From the NCBI GenBank assembly GCA_000337115.1, contig AOIR01000058.1:58231-103795 (forward strand): a stretch of 45,565 bases of DNA, given 5' to 3'. The position numbers were made by a program, and so were the translations under genes. Source of the stretch: Natrinema thermotolerans DSM 11552 (GTDB lineage Archaea; Halobacteriota; Halobacteria; Halobacteriales; Natrialbaceae). Below the pieces are notes generated by a model. That model saw only the letters and a list, made by a program, of their open reading frames with translations, did no database searches and had not been told where the DNA came from. This document shows, in pieces, positions 35,166 to 42,982 of this stretch; positions within the stretch are counted from its first letter, which is position 1; each line of letters opens with the position of its first letter.

Positions 35166-35390
35166 ATTTTGCGCTGCGCTCTGAGCGGACGGTTGCGCCA
35201 TCAGCGCAACCGTCCGCTCGTCACTCGACAAAATCTTCAAAAGAGCGCTGTGCGCTCTTTTGGACAGCGAGGGACCTCCGGTCCCTCGAGCAGGCGGTGC
35301 GAAGCGCCGCCGACCTCGCGGGATCGAAGATCCCGCTCGGTTTCGATCAAAAGCACTCCTCCTTCCCCTCCGCTCGCTTCGCTCGCTCCG
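35166..35390. repeat. Chain of consecutive hairpins downstream of purF
   Basis: At least five inverted repeats follow one another with almost no spacer. They are 35183-35219 (16-bp perfect stem, loop CATCA, itself enclosed by ATTTTG/CAAAAT at 35166-35171 and 35229-35234); 35239-35261 (10 bp, loop TGT); 35268-35288 (9 bp, loop TCC); 35293-35311 (8 bp with one G-T, loop GAA); and 35318-35336 (8 bp, loop GAA). The direct repeat CGCTCGCTTCGCTCGCTC (35371-35388) follows. Four of the five loops are exactly three bases. It lies in a gap with no intact gene. It may be an RNA-level structure, a terminator array or a dispersed genomic repeat. Confidence 0.85.
35183..35219 (+). terminator. 16-bp perfect hairpin after purF
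   Basis: GAGCGGACGGTTGCGC and its exact complement GCGCAACCGTCCGCTC are separated by five bases, starting 22 bases after the purF stop codon. It is the longest perfect stem I saw in the window and the likeliest purF 3'-end structure. The next hairpin (35239-35261) ends in TTTT, which fits a haloarchaeal T-rich terminator. Confidence 0.6.
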
Positions 35391-35507
35391 GGTCAATCGT
35401 CGGCCCGCTCGTGCCGACGGCACTCGCGGTCGTAATCGGTGTCCTCCTGCTCCCTGTCCGTGGAATGCGTTCGGGCACTCCGTCGAGAGCGTTCCGATCT
35501 CGACAAC

Positions 35508-35600
35508 CTACGCGATCAAGAGCCAGTTCACCCCGAACGGCAGGATGACGCCCCACGGGATGTCGACGGTGTTCGGCCGCTGCCGGAACGCCCAAGCCGG
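35508..35600 (-). pseudogene. Short gene remnant encoding a membrane-protein C-terminus
   Basis: Reading the minus strand back from a TAG at 35508-35510, the frame is open for 30 codons and ends FRQRPNTVDIPWGVILPFGVNWLLIA. This looks like the last part of a small membrane protein (a polar stretch, then a Trp-anchored hydrophobic helix). A stop codon lies just upstream (35601-35603) and there is no ATG or GTG start. I take it as a possible remnant of a lost gene; chance cannot be excluded. Confidence 0.3.
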
Positions 35601-35619
35601 TCACCGGTCGACTCGAGGG

Positions 35620-35882
35620 ATGCCGCTATTGTGGTTCGAGACGACGCTGTCGCTGTCGGACGAGGAAACGACCGCTCTCGCCGATCGGGTGACGGAGCTG
35701 GACACCGACGGGATGGTGACGACGGCGGGTCACGTCGCGGTCTCGATCCGCGATCGCGGGCGGGCCGAGACCTCCACGACCTCCACCTCGAACGCGTCGT
35801 CGACGGCCCGCTGCTCTTTCTGAGGGCAGCGACTAACGGTCGTGAAAGGCGGCCGGCCGGGTACCGATTCGTCGGGGGCTGA
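35620..35882 (+). pseudogene. Truncated, frameshifted tautomerase-family (MIF/4-OT-like) gene
   Basis: The ATG at 35620 opens MPLLWFETTLSLSDEET, with the N-terminal Pro2 of the tautomerase superfamily, and continues to TAGHVAVSIRDRGRAE. The frame then runs into unrelated Ser/Thr-rich sequence and stops at 35821. A one-base shift around 35767-35770 restores LHLERVVDGPLLFLRA, the expected next strand. The shift point abuts a 9-base tandem repeat (GACCTCCAC twice, 35769-35786). After about 35840 the rest of the domain is missing. The gene is therefore broken twice, by frameshift and by truncation, just before the convergent Get3-like gene. Confidence 0.7.
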
Positions 35883-35885
35883 CGC

Positions 35886-37091
35886 CTACCGCAGACAGGC
35901 CGCGACGACCTCGAGCATGCCCTCGCCCCGGATCTCATCGGCGAACAGGGGGACCCGCCGAACGTCGGTGCCGCGGAACAGTTCCTGTGCCTCCGCGAGG
36001 GCGCTCTGCTGGACGTCCCAGCGGCGCTGACAAAATTCGCAGTCGTCCAGATTCGGCTGCAGGAACTCCCCGTGAACGTCGTCGGTGACGTTCGACAGGG
36101 GCTCCATCACGCGGTTGACGACGACGGTGCCGACCGGAATCCCGAACTCCTCGAGTTGGGCCCGCAGGCGCTTGGACTCGAAGACACTCATCTCCTCGGG
36201 GACCATGACGATCCGGAAGTCCGTCCGCGCGGGGTCGCGCAGGGCCGCCCGGAGGCGCTCGATGCGTTCGCGAAGCACCTCCAGGTCCTCGAGGTCGTCG
36301 CCGTCGTCGGGCGCGTCGCCGCCGAACATCCCCTTGACGCCCTCGAGCATCCCGCCGAGGCGCTGGCGGAGTTTCATGATGCGGCCCATCATCGTGTCCA
36401 TGATCTCGGGGAGTTGCAGGAGCCGGAGGGTGTGACCGGTCGGTGCCGTATCGACCACCACGCGCTCGAACCGCGGGTCGTCCATGTACTCGAGCAGGAG
36501 TTGCATGGCGGCGGCCTCGTCGGCACCGGGCATCGCGCCGCCGAACAGGGCATCCATCGGCGACTCGCCGCCGAGCATGTCGCCGAGGCCACCGAGCGGC
36601 CCGCCCGCGTCCCCCTCGCCGCCGGGGAAGGGCGAGCCGCCCGCCTCGCCGCCAGCGAAGGGGTCCGTCTCGTCCGCACCCTCGCCCGCGCTGAAGGGCG
36701 TCTCTCCCTCCTCGAGGGCGGTTTCGGGGTCGATCTCGGCCGCGTACAGCGGGATATCGTCCCGGATTCGGCCGGGCTCGGCCGGGATGTCGGTCTCGAA
36801 CGTGTCGGACAGCGAGTGTGCGGGGTCGGTCGAGACGACCAGCGTCGACGTGCCGCCGCGGGCGCTGTCCAGCGCCGTCGCGGCCGCCATGGTCGTCTTC
36901 CCGACGCCGCCTTTCCCGCCGTAGAGGACGTAGTCGGGGCCGTCGATCGGCTCGTCGGACGGCTCGACGTCGACGGTCTCGCGCTCCTCGTCGCCGACGG
37001 AGTCAGTCGGCGTTACCTCGATGGTGTGGTCGCCGTCGTCGCTTTTCCCCCGCTCCTCCTCGTCGACCGGTTCGACGTCGATGCCGCTCAT
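35886..37091 (-). CDS. Get3/ArsA-family ATPase (TRC40 type)
   Basis: ATPase of 401 residues. A 50-residue acidic N-terminal extension precedes the deviant P-loop GGKGGVGKTT (58-67); STDPAHSLSDTF is switch I and DTAPTGHTLRLLQLPE the A-loop region. A Gly-rich stretch (about 133-190, FPGGEGDAGGPLGGLGDMLGG) and a helical insert rich in Met, Leu and Arg (MMGRIMKLRQRLGGMLEGVKGM) resemble the client-binding insert of Get3/TRC40. CEFC near the C-terminus is the zinc-type CxxC pair. It may target tail-anchored membrane proteins; an arsenite pump role is less likely because no ArsB or arsenic gene is nearby. Start at ATG 37091. Confidence 0.88.
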   Translation of the reverse strand: MSGIDVEPVDEEERGKSDDGDHTIEVTPTDSVGDEERETVDVEPSDEPIDGPDYVLYGGKGGVGKTTMAAATALDSARGGTSTLVVSTDPAHSLSDTFETDIPAEPGRIRDDIPLYAAEIDPETALEEGETPFSAGEGADETDPFAGGEAGGSPFPGGEGDAGGPLGGLGDMLGGESPMDALFGGAMPGADEAAAMQLLLEYMDDPRFERVVVDTAPTGHTLRLLQLPEIMDTMMGRIMKLRQRLGGMLEGVKGMFGGDAPDDGDDLEDLEVLRERIERLRAALRDPARTDFRIVMVPEEMSVFESKRLRAQLEEFGIPVGTVVVNRVMEPLSNVTDDVHGEFLQPNLDDCEFCQRRWDVQQSALAEAQELFRGTDVRRVPLFADEIRGEGMLEVVAACLR

Positions 37092-37241
37092 ACGCCGCCG
37101 TTCCCGGTCCCGACAGGAGTATTCGTCGGTCTCCCGCGGACGATCGTGCCGCTCTCGAGTCGGACGGATTGCTGTCCCGATGTCCCGGCGAACCCGCGAT
37201 CCGGCGTCGGTTGTGCCGGCAATGACTGACAGGAAATCGTC

Positions 37242-38684
37242 TCAGTCCTTGGGCGTCACGTCGAACGTCGGGACGACGCCGCGGACGGCGTCGGCGAGCG
37301 CCAGACAGATCGGGACGGCCCACAGCGTCGCGTACAGCGCCTGCGTGATCGGGTTCGAGACCAGCGAGTACCGGACCTGTTCCCACCGGCTGTCGAAGGC
37401 GATCGCCTCCCAGGCCGCGCGGTAGGACCGCCAGCTGTAGTAGCACCAGACGACGCCGTTGAACGCGACGAGCGGGAGCAGCGACCCGGGAACGACGCCG
37501 GTCGAGCCGGTGAGGGTCAGCCACAGGACGGCGAGCCCGACCGGTAGCCCGAGGACGTTCGTCACCGCCAGCAGCTGGGTCAACACGGTACCCGCCCAGA
37601 ACCGGGCGCGCTCGAGCCCGGACCAGCCCGGCGTCAGCAGGTGCCGATACGGGCCGCGGACCCAGCGGCGTTTCTGCCGGACCCAGGCCTCGAGGTCGGC
37701 CGGACAGAGGTCCTGCACGTAGCGGTCGATGATCCCGAGCGTACAGCCCCGTTCGTGGGCCGCGACGCCAAGCGCCATGTCCTCGGTCACTGCATCCAGC
37801 TGCCACCGATCGAGGTCGTAGAGGACGCCGGCCGGCACGAAGTAGGCCTTCCCCAGCAGCTGGTAGGGGCCGTCCGTCGAGTTGGCGTAGATCAGGTCCG
37901 ACCACGCTGCGATCCCCATCGACTCGAGCAGCGGGAGGAGGCCGTCGTCGACGTTTCGCGCGGTCTGTTTCGCCTGCACGATATCGTACTCGGTGAGGCC
38001 GGCGGCGGCGAGTTCGAACGTGTCGAGGGGCACCTGCGTGTCCGAGTCGAAGACCGTTACGACGTCGTCGGCCGAAAACGACAGCGTCGTGAAGGCGTAG
38101 GTCAGGGCAGCGGCCTTCGTCCGTGGGACGCCCGTCCCGCTGAACGTCCAGTTGCCGGGCGCGCGGTCGGCCGCGAGCGCCGCCCGGTCGACGGCGACGA
38201 ACTCGACGGCGATGTCGTCCTCGCGGGCGGCGATGGACTCGCGGACCGCCGACACGGTCGGATCGTCGGGCTCGTGGATCACGTACACGGAGACGGCCGC
38301 GGTCGGATACCGCTGGGCGGCGATGTTGTCGAGCGTCTCCGCGAGGACGGCCGGCGACTCGCGGTAGATCGGGACGAGAACGCGGAGCTGACGGACCGCC
38401 GGCTGGGGGAGCCGACAGCCCGAACTGGCTGCGGTCGGTGGTCCGCTCGAGGGGCGCTCCTCGTCCGTCGACGGGGCGTCGACCCCCGCGTTCCGTCCGC
38501 CATCGGGCCGTGCCAGCGGCCGTTCACGGTCGCGTTCGGCCGCCTCGGCGACGACCCGCTCTACGGTGGCGTCGTCGATCAGGGCGTCGGAGCGGCGAAC
38601 GAGCAGCGTCACCAGCGCACAGTTGCCGACGAAGTAGGCCACCTGAGTCAGGACGAACACGGCGACGACGGCCTCGAGAAGCAT
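37242..38684 (-). CDS. Membrane GT2 glycosyltransferase (cellulose-synthase-like)
   Basis: Protein of 480 residues. One N-terminal membrane helix (1-20) precedes a variable acidic linker and a GT2 domain starting LRVLVPIYRE (about 100). Catalytic motifs are DSDTQ (213-217), TED (300-302) and Q-x2-R-W (337-341, QKRRW). Several membrane helices follow (about 362-480). This is the processive GT2 layout of cellulose- and hyaluronan-synthase-like enzymes, adding sugars from a nucleotide donor at the membrane. No polysaccharide cluster is nearby, so the product is unknown. Start at ATG 38684. Confidence 0.88.
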   Translation of the reverse strand: MLLEAVVAVFVLTQVAYFVGNCALVTLLVRRSDALIDDATVERVVAEAAERDRERPLARPDGGRNAGVDAPSTDEERPSSGPPTAASSGCRLPQPAVRQLRVLVPIYRESPAVLAETLDNIAAQRYPTAAVSVYVIHEPDDPTVSAVRESIAAREDDIAVEFVAVDRAALAADRAPGNWTFSGTGVPRTKAAALTYAFTTLSFSADDVVTVFDSDTQVPLDTFELAAAGLTEYDIVQAKQTARNVDDGLLPLLESMGIAAWSDLIYANSTDGPYQLLGKAYFVPAGVLYDLDRWQLDAVTEDMALGVAAHERGCTLGIIDRYVQDLCPADLEAWVRQKRRWVRGPYRHLLTPGWSGLERARFWAGTVLTQLLAVTNVLGLPVGLAVLWLTLTGSTGVVPGSLLPLVAFNGVVWCYYSWRSYRAAWEAIAFDSRWEQVRYSLVSNPITQALYATLWAVPICLALADAVRGVVPTFDVTPKD

Positions 38685-38757
38685 TACGTGGTCGGTTGGC
38701 TGCCCGACGTATTGGTATTTCGGCCGGACTATCGTCGCCGCCGAACGGTCGGCACGG

Positions 38758-39858
38758 TCAGTCGAAGTACGCTGCCAACCGCCGGGCCGCCTCCTCGACG
38801 CGCGGGGTCACGAGGGCAAAGCGCAGCCACTCGGATCGGGAGTCCCCGAACGCCTCGCCGGGCATCCCCGCGACGCCGGCCTCGTCGATCAGGCGCTCGA
38901 CGTTTGCGAGCGTCCCGGGGTAGCCGTCGAAGCGTGCCATCACGTAAAACGAGCCCTGTGGCGTCGTATACTCGGCACCGGCGGCCTCGAGCGCGTCGGT
39001 GAAGGTGTCGACGCGCTCGCGCAGCAGTTCGCGATTGCGCTCGTAGTAGTCGGGCCCCGTCTCGCGAAAGGCCTTCAGGGCCGCGTACTGGCCGGGGCGG
39101 GTCGTGGCGACGTTGACCAGCATGTGGCGGCTCTTGGCGTCCGCGACCAGTTCCGGCGGGAAGATCACGTAGCCGACCCGCAGACCGGTGACGGCCATCG
39201 ATTTCGAGACGGCGTTGGTGACGATCCGGTGAGTCGATTCCGTCTCGAGCGCGCTCGCGAACTGGCCGGAGAGGTCGTAGTGGTCGTAGACCTCGTCGCT
39301 GATGAGAACGGCGTCGTGGTCCTCGGCGACGGCGACGAGTTCCCGCATCGTCTCGGCGGGGTAGACCGCACCGGTGGGATTGTTCGGCGTGTTCACGACG
39401 ATCGCGGCCGTCTCGTCGCTCGCGGCCGCGCGGACTGCCGCGGGATCGAGTTGTCCCTCCGCGCCGGCCGCGACGTACCGCTGGGTGCCCCCGAGCATCG
39501 TCGTCTTGCCCGGATAGTAGGAGTAGACGGGATCGGTCAGCAGGATCTCGTCCCCGGCGTCGCGCTCGAGGGCCCGCGCCATCGCGAGGTAGTTGGCCTC
39601 GCCCGCGCCGTTCGTGACGACGATCTGGTCGGCGTCGACGCCGCGCCGGGCGGCGATCTCCGCACGCAGTTCGGGTAAGCCCTCGCTGGCCGGGTACTGG
39701 AACCGGTCGGGCTCGAAGTCGGCGTACTCTCGCAGGCCGTCCCGGAGCGCCTCGGGGGGCTCCCAGTCGGGGTTGCCGCTGACCATGTCGACCACGTCGC
39801 GGTCCGCCGCGTCCGCGTACTCCATCACGTGGAAGAAAAGCGGCGTTTCGTAGTCCAT
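38758..39858 (-). CDS. Class I/II PLP-dependent aminotransferase
   Basis: Protein of 366 residues with fold type I aminotransferase motifs: NTPNNPTG (156-163), the PLP-phenol Asp in SDEVYDHY (D188) and the Schiff-base lysine K219 in SKSMAVTGLRVGY. The C-terminal Arg that binds the substrate carboxylate is in WLRFAL. The amino acid specificity (aspartate-, histidinol-phosphate- or aromatic-type) cannot be read from the sequence. Start at ATG 39858; upstream in-frame codons are not part of the fold. It is divergent from the CinA-like gene, sharing a 109-base promoter region. Confidence 0.9.
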   Translation of the reverse strand: MDYETPLFFHVMEYADAADRDVVDMVSGNPDWEPPEALRDGLREYADFEPDRFQYPASEGLPELRAEIAARRGVDADQIVVTNGAGEANYLAMARALERDAGDEILLTDPVYSYYPGKTTMLGGTQRYVAAGAEGQLDPAAVRAAASDETAAIVVNTPNNPTGAVYPAETMRELVAVAEDHDAVLISDEVYDHYDLSGQFASALETESTHRIVTNAVSKSMAVTGLRVGYVIFPPELVADAKSRHMLVNVATTRPGQYAALKAFRETGPDYYERNRELLRERVDTFTDALEAAGAEYTTPQGSFYVMARFDGYPGTLANVERLIDEAGVAGMPGEAFGDSRSEWLRFALVTPRVEEAARRLAAYFD

Positions 39859-39967
39859 GCGGCCCACTGGGGCGACGGCCACCGTTTGTCTTTCCGTTTC
39901 CGGCGGTACTCGCGAGGTGACGACCCGGACCCTCGCTTTGACAACGACCGCGTCCGTCGACTCGCAC

Positions 39968-40480
39968 ATGAACGACGACATCGACCGCGAGCTGCCGATG
40001 GCCGTCGGCGACGAGCTTCGCGACCGCGAGGAGCTGCTCGCAGTCGCCGAGTCCTGTACCGGCGGGCTGATCGGTGCCGCGATCACGGCCGTGCCGGGCG
40101 CGAGCGACTACTTCGATTCGGGGTTGACGACCTACGCCTACGACGCCAAGCGCCGCCATCTCGGCGTCAGTCGCGAGTCGCTCGACGACCACGGCGCGGT
40201 CTCGGAACCCGTCGCCCGCGAGATGGCACAGGGGATCCGGGACGTGACCGACGTCACCTGGGGCGTCGCGACGACCGGCGTCGCCGGTCCCACCGGCGGG
40301 ACCGAGGCGAACCCGGTCGGCACCGTCTACATCGGCGTCGCCCACGCCGCCCCGTGGGACAGCGGTGACTCCTACACCACCGTCTCCCGGTACGTCTTCG
40401 ACGGCGACCGGGCCGACGTCCGTGCAAAGACCGTCGATCAAGCCCTCGAGGACCTGCTCGCCGAACTCGAGGCGCGTTGA
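39968..40480 (+). CDS. CinA-family nicotinamide-nucleotide amidase
   Basis: A 170-residue stand-alone CinA C-terminal domain. It has the signature ESCTGG (28-33) with the catalytic Ser, TYAYDAKRRHLGV (the S/T-Y-x-x-x-x-K region) and TTGVAGPTGGTEANPVGTVYIGV. The family hydrolyses NMN to nicotinic acid mononucleotide and is linked to pyridine nucleotide recycling. The N-terminal molybdopterin-binding domain of full CinA is absent, as in bacterial PncC proteins. Start at ATG 39968. Confidence 0.9.
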   Translation: MNDDIDRELPMAVGDELRDREELLAVAESCTGGLIGAAITAVPGASDYFDSGLTTYAYDAKRRHLGVSRESLDDHGAVSEPVAREMAQGIRDVTDVTWGVATTGVAGPTGGTEANPVGTVYIGVAHAAPWDSGDSYTTVSRYVFDGDRADVRAKTVDQALEDLLAELEAR

Positions 40481-40590
40481 TCGGCCCGCGAGTCGCCTCC
40501 GACGGCCCCGCGCCGACGCGGCGATCGGTTCGCAAACCTGACAGTCTCGAGAGAAAGCTATTCCCGAGTCGGCTCCCCAGAGTCGGGTGA

Positions 40591-41076
40591 ATGAACAAGA
40601 AGGGACACGTGTTGAACGCCGTGCTGTTGAGCATCGGGCTGGGGTATCTGCTCGAGCCGTCGGGGAGTCTGGAGACGTTCAGGACCATCGTGATGATCGG
40701 CGTGCCGGTGACGCTGGGGGCGCTCTTTCCGGACGTCGACACCGCCTTCGGCAAACACCGGAAGACGCTGCACAACCTGCCGATCCTGCTTGGCTTTCTG
40801 GCCTTTCCGTACGTCTTCGGGAACCTCGAGTACGTCTGGGTCGGCGTCCTGACCCATTACGTCCTCGACGTGGCGGGGAGCAAGCGCGGGATCGCACTGT
40901 TTTACCCGCTCTGGAAGAAGGAGTTCGGGCTGCCCATCGGGGTCGCAGTCAGCAGCAAGCGCGCCGACCTCATGATGGTGATCGTCACCGTCGCCGAACT
41001 CGCACTGGTCGCGCTGGTCGTCTTTCGGATTCCACAGTGGGGGTTCGAACTGGGTCGGCAGGGACTCGGGCTGTAA
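40591..41076 (+). CDS. DUF457/YdjM-type membrane-bound hydrolase-like protein
   Basis: A 161-residue membrane protein with about four helices. MNKKGHVLNAVLLSIGLG (His6) and the LGALFPDVDTAFGKHRKTLHNLPILLG segment match the His/Asp pattern of the YdjM/DUF457 'membrane-bound metal-dependent hydrolase' family, and THYVLD adds a later His and Asp. The biochemical function of the family is not established. Start at ATG 40591, about 30 bases after an AAAGCTATT box. Convergent with the SMR gene, 19 bases away. Confidence 0.78.
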   Translation: MNKKGHVLNAVLLSIGLGYLLEPSGSLETFRTIVMIGVPVTLGALFPDVDTAFGKHRKTLHNLPILLGFLAFPYVFGNLEYVWVGVLTHYVLDVAGSKRGIALFYPLWKKEFGLPIGVAVSSKRADLMMVIVTVAELALVALVVFRIPQWGFELGRQGLGL

Positions 41077-41095
41077 CGGTTTCTCTATCCCACCG

Positions 41096-41419
41096 TCACG
41101 GCCCGCCGCTGACGAGATGGAGCCCGACGATCCCGACGACGATCAGGCCGATGAAACCGATTCTGGCGAGCGTCGCCGACTCGTCGAAGAGGACGATTCC
41201 GAGTGATGCGGTCCCGACGGCCCCGATACCCGTCCAGACCGCATAGGCCGTCCCGACTGGAAGCTCTTCGACGGCCCGCGCGAGGAGGACGACGCTGACG
41301 AGCATCGCGACCCCGGTCACGAGCGTGGGCACGGGCCGCGAGAGGCCGTCGGAGTACGCGAGTCCGATCGCCCACGCGATTTCGAAACAACCGGCGACGA
41401 ACAGGAGGGGCCACGACAT
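41096..41419 (-). CDS. SMR-family exporter, SugE/Gdx-like
   Basis: A 107-residue protein with four membrane helices and the conserved E13 in [37 protein letters not shown] is the SMR signature, and the version with [14 protein letters not shown] is typical of the SugE/Gdx (guanidinium exporter) branch. It probably works as a dual-topology dimer exchanging the cation for protons; it might also carry quaternary ammonium compounds. Start at ATG 41419. No guanidine riboswitch was seen; instead a palindrome overlaps the start region. Confidence 0.88.
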   Translation of the reverse strand: MSWPLLFVAGCFEIAWAIGLAYSDGLSRPVPTLVTGVAMLVSVVLLARAVEELPVGTAYAVWTGIGAVGTASLGIVLFDESATLARIGFIGLIVVGIVGLHLVSGGP

Positions 41420-41420
41420 G

Positions 41421-41437
41421 CCATCGATGGTATCGAT
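41421..41437 (-). promoter_or_regulatory. Palindromic operator candidate at the SMR exporter start
   Basis: CCATCGATGG (41421-41430) is a perfect 10-base palindrome one base before the ATG. ATCGAT occurs twice here (41423-41428 and 41432-41437) separated by three bases. A TATA-like box (GTATAGC, about 41447-41453) lies about 31 bases before the ATG, so a repressor bound here would cover the transcription start. Confidence 0.45.
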
Positions 41438-41485
41438 CCGCGGCGAGTATAGCTTCCGTTCTCGAGCGATGCGGCCGGGAGCGAG

Positions 41486-42454
41486 CTACCGGTTCGGCGT
41501 CCACTCCTCGCAGGCGTCCATGTCGTCCATGGCCGTCTCGTGGCGGGCACAGTAGGGGACCATTCCCTCCGAGGAGCGAACGTACTCGAAGTGTTCGCAG
41601 TTCCCGCAGTAGCGGTCCGTCGGCTCGGTCGGGCCCGTGGACTCGGATTCGACGATCTCGGCGTCGCCCCCCTCGAGCGGCGAGGAGATGTCCGAGGCCG
41701 CCGAGCCGCCGTCGCTGGTCGCAGCGCCGACGGTTCGCCCGGTACCGCCGGTCGATCGCGACGCGGTCGCCGATCGGGTCGTAGTCCGGCCGTCGGCCGG
41801 GGCCTCCTCGTAGGACAGCGACGTGCCGTCCGCGTCGGCGTCCGCGTTGGTCTGTGTCTCGACGTCACCGTCGGGGGTCCCACCGAGGAAGCCGATCCCG
41901 CCCAGGCCGCCGTCATCGTTGCTCTCCTCGACTTCGACGACGGTCCTGTTGTGGCGGGTGACGTTCATCTCGAGGTTCCCGCCGGGATCGTTGCGCCGTT
42001 TGAACGTAGCGACGGCGGCGAACAGACACCAGATCGCGGGGAGGAGTCCGAGCAGGTAGACCACCGAGACCTCGAAGGTCAGTTGCTGGCCGTAGTTCCG
42101 CCAGTGGTGGGGGTAGGCGTACCAGAAGAGCGCGACCCCGAGCAGGCAGAGGCTCACGCTGATCGCGGCTGCGGCCTGCACGCGACGGCTGGCCGGCAAG
42201 ACGATGAAGACGCCGACGAGGGCCGTCGGGACGGCGAGGCCGGCCAACACCCCCGCGGCGCGGACGGTCGCGTACTGGGCCGCCATCCCGCTCGAGAGAG
42301 CGGTTGCGTATCCGCCGACGAGGTCGGTCGTGGCCGCAAGGACGGCCACGACGGCCAGGATCGCACCGAGGATCACGAGCGTCGTGCCGGCGTACAGCCG
42401 GCGACTCGTCACCCCCGATGCGGTCCCGTCGTAGACCTCCGTCAGGCTAGTCAT
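41486..42454 (-). CDS. Haloarchaeal four-TM protein with C-terminal Cys cluster (DUF7139-like)
   Basis: Protein of 322 residues. The first 170 contain about four helices (LYAGTTLVILGAILAVVAVLA, then around 65-85, 93-113 and 130-152). A Thr/Ser/Asp-rich low-complexity cytoplasmic linker (about 190-275) follows, then a short Cys-rich end (CGNCEHF...YCARHETAMDDMDACEEW) that looks like a small zinc-binding module. I recall the family as DUF7139 in Halobacteria, of unknown function. Start at ATG 42454. Confidence 0.72.
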   Translation of the reverse strand: MTSLTEVYDGTASGVTSRRLYAGTTLVILGAILAVVAVLAATTDLVGGYATALSSGMAAQYATVRAAGVLAGLAVPTALVGVFIVLPASRRVQAAAAISVSLCLLGVALFWYAYPHHWRNYGQQLTFEVSVVYLLGLLPAIWCLFAAVATFKRRNDPGGNLEMNVTRHNRTVVEVEESNDDGGLGGIGFLGGTPDGDVETQTNADADADGTSLSYEEAPADGRTTTRSATASRSTGGTGRTVGAATSDGGSAASDISSPLEGGDAEIVESESTGPTEPTDRYCGNCEHFEYVRSSEGMVPYCARHETAMDDMDACEEWTPNR

Positions 42455-42690
42455 ACGAGCCCGTTCGATGTCCTACCACAAAACGATACGTCAGACACCT
42501 TTCGGATCATAGAGGGATCGAGGGTCGTCGACGGATCGGCGGGTATTGTACGGAGTGGGTATCCAGCCGGGTCGCCAGGTGGCCATCCCGATCGCACCGC
42601 GTTCTGTCGACCTCCCATTACGGCCGTGTACCCGCTCCCGTGACCCGTGGAAGCGAAAGCTTGAATCACTGCGCTCGCAAACGACTGGCC

Positions 42691-42978
42691 ATGAGCGACG
42701 ACGACGAGGACGCGGAGCCAGCCGTCGAACTCGGATCACACACGCCCGTCGAGGGCGCACCGCTTGCCCGCGTGAGTTCGCGGCTGACCTGGCCCAAGGA
42801 GAAAAGCGAGGTAGAGCGAATGGAGGGCGAGTCGGTCGTTCGGACGCCGGACGGCCCCCGCGAGCTATCGACGATCCTCGAGTCGGTCGACGAAACGTAC
42901 TTCCAGCGCAAACGGGAGTTCGAGGGCCACGTCCGGGACGTGATCGGGACCGGCCCGATTCCGACCGCCGACGAGTAA
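42691..42978 (+). CDS. Small acidic haloarchaeal protein (DUF5789-like)
   Basis: A 95-residue protein with the pattern VELGSHTPVEGAPLARVSSRLTWPKEKSEVER, TPDGPRELSTIL and VIGTGP, which I recall as the DUF5789 family, a small haloarchaeal group without known function. No membrane helices or cysteines. The ATG at 42691 follows an AAAGCTTGAA box about 29 bases upstream. The next gene starts four bases after its stop, so the two form an operon. Confidence 0.72.
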   Translation: MSDDDEDAEPAVELGSHTPVEGAPLARVSSRLTWPKEKSEVERMEGESVVRTPDGPRELSTILESVDETYFQRKREFEGHVRDVIGTGPIPTADE

Positions 42979-42982
42979 CACC

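Noticed and set aside
35115-35423. Minus-strand open frame across the hairpin chain
   Set aside because: Its peptide is simply the translation of the inverted repeats and has no independent support.
35886-37091. Arsenite pump ATPase annotation for the Get3-like gene
   Set aside because: No ArsB, ArsR or ArsD gene is nearby, there is a single ATPase domain, and the client-binding-type insert favours Get3/TRC40.
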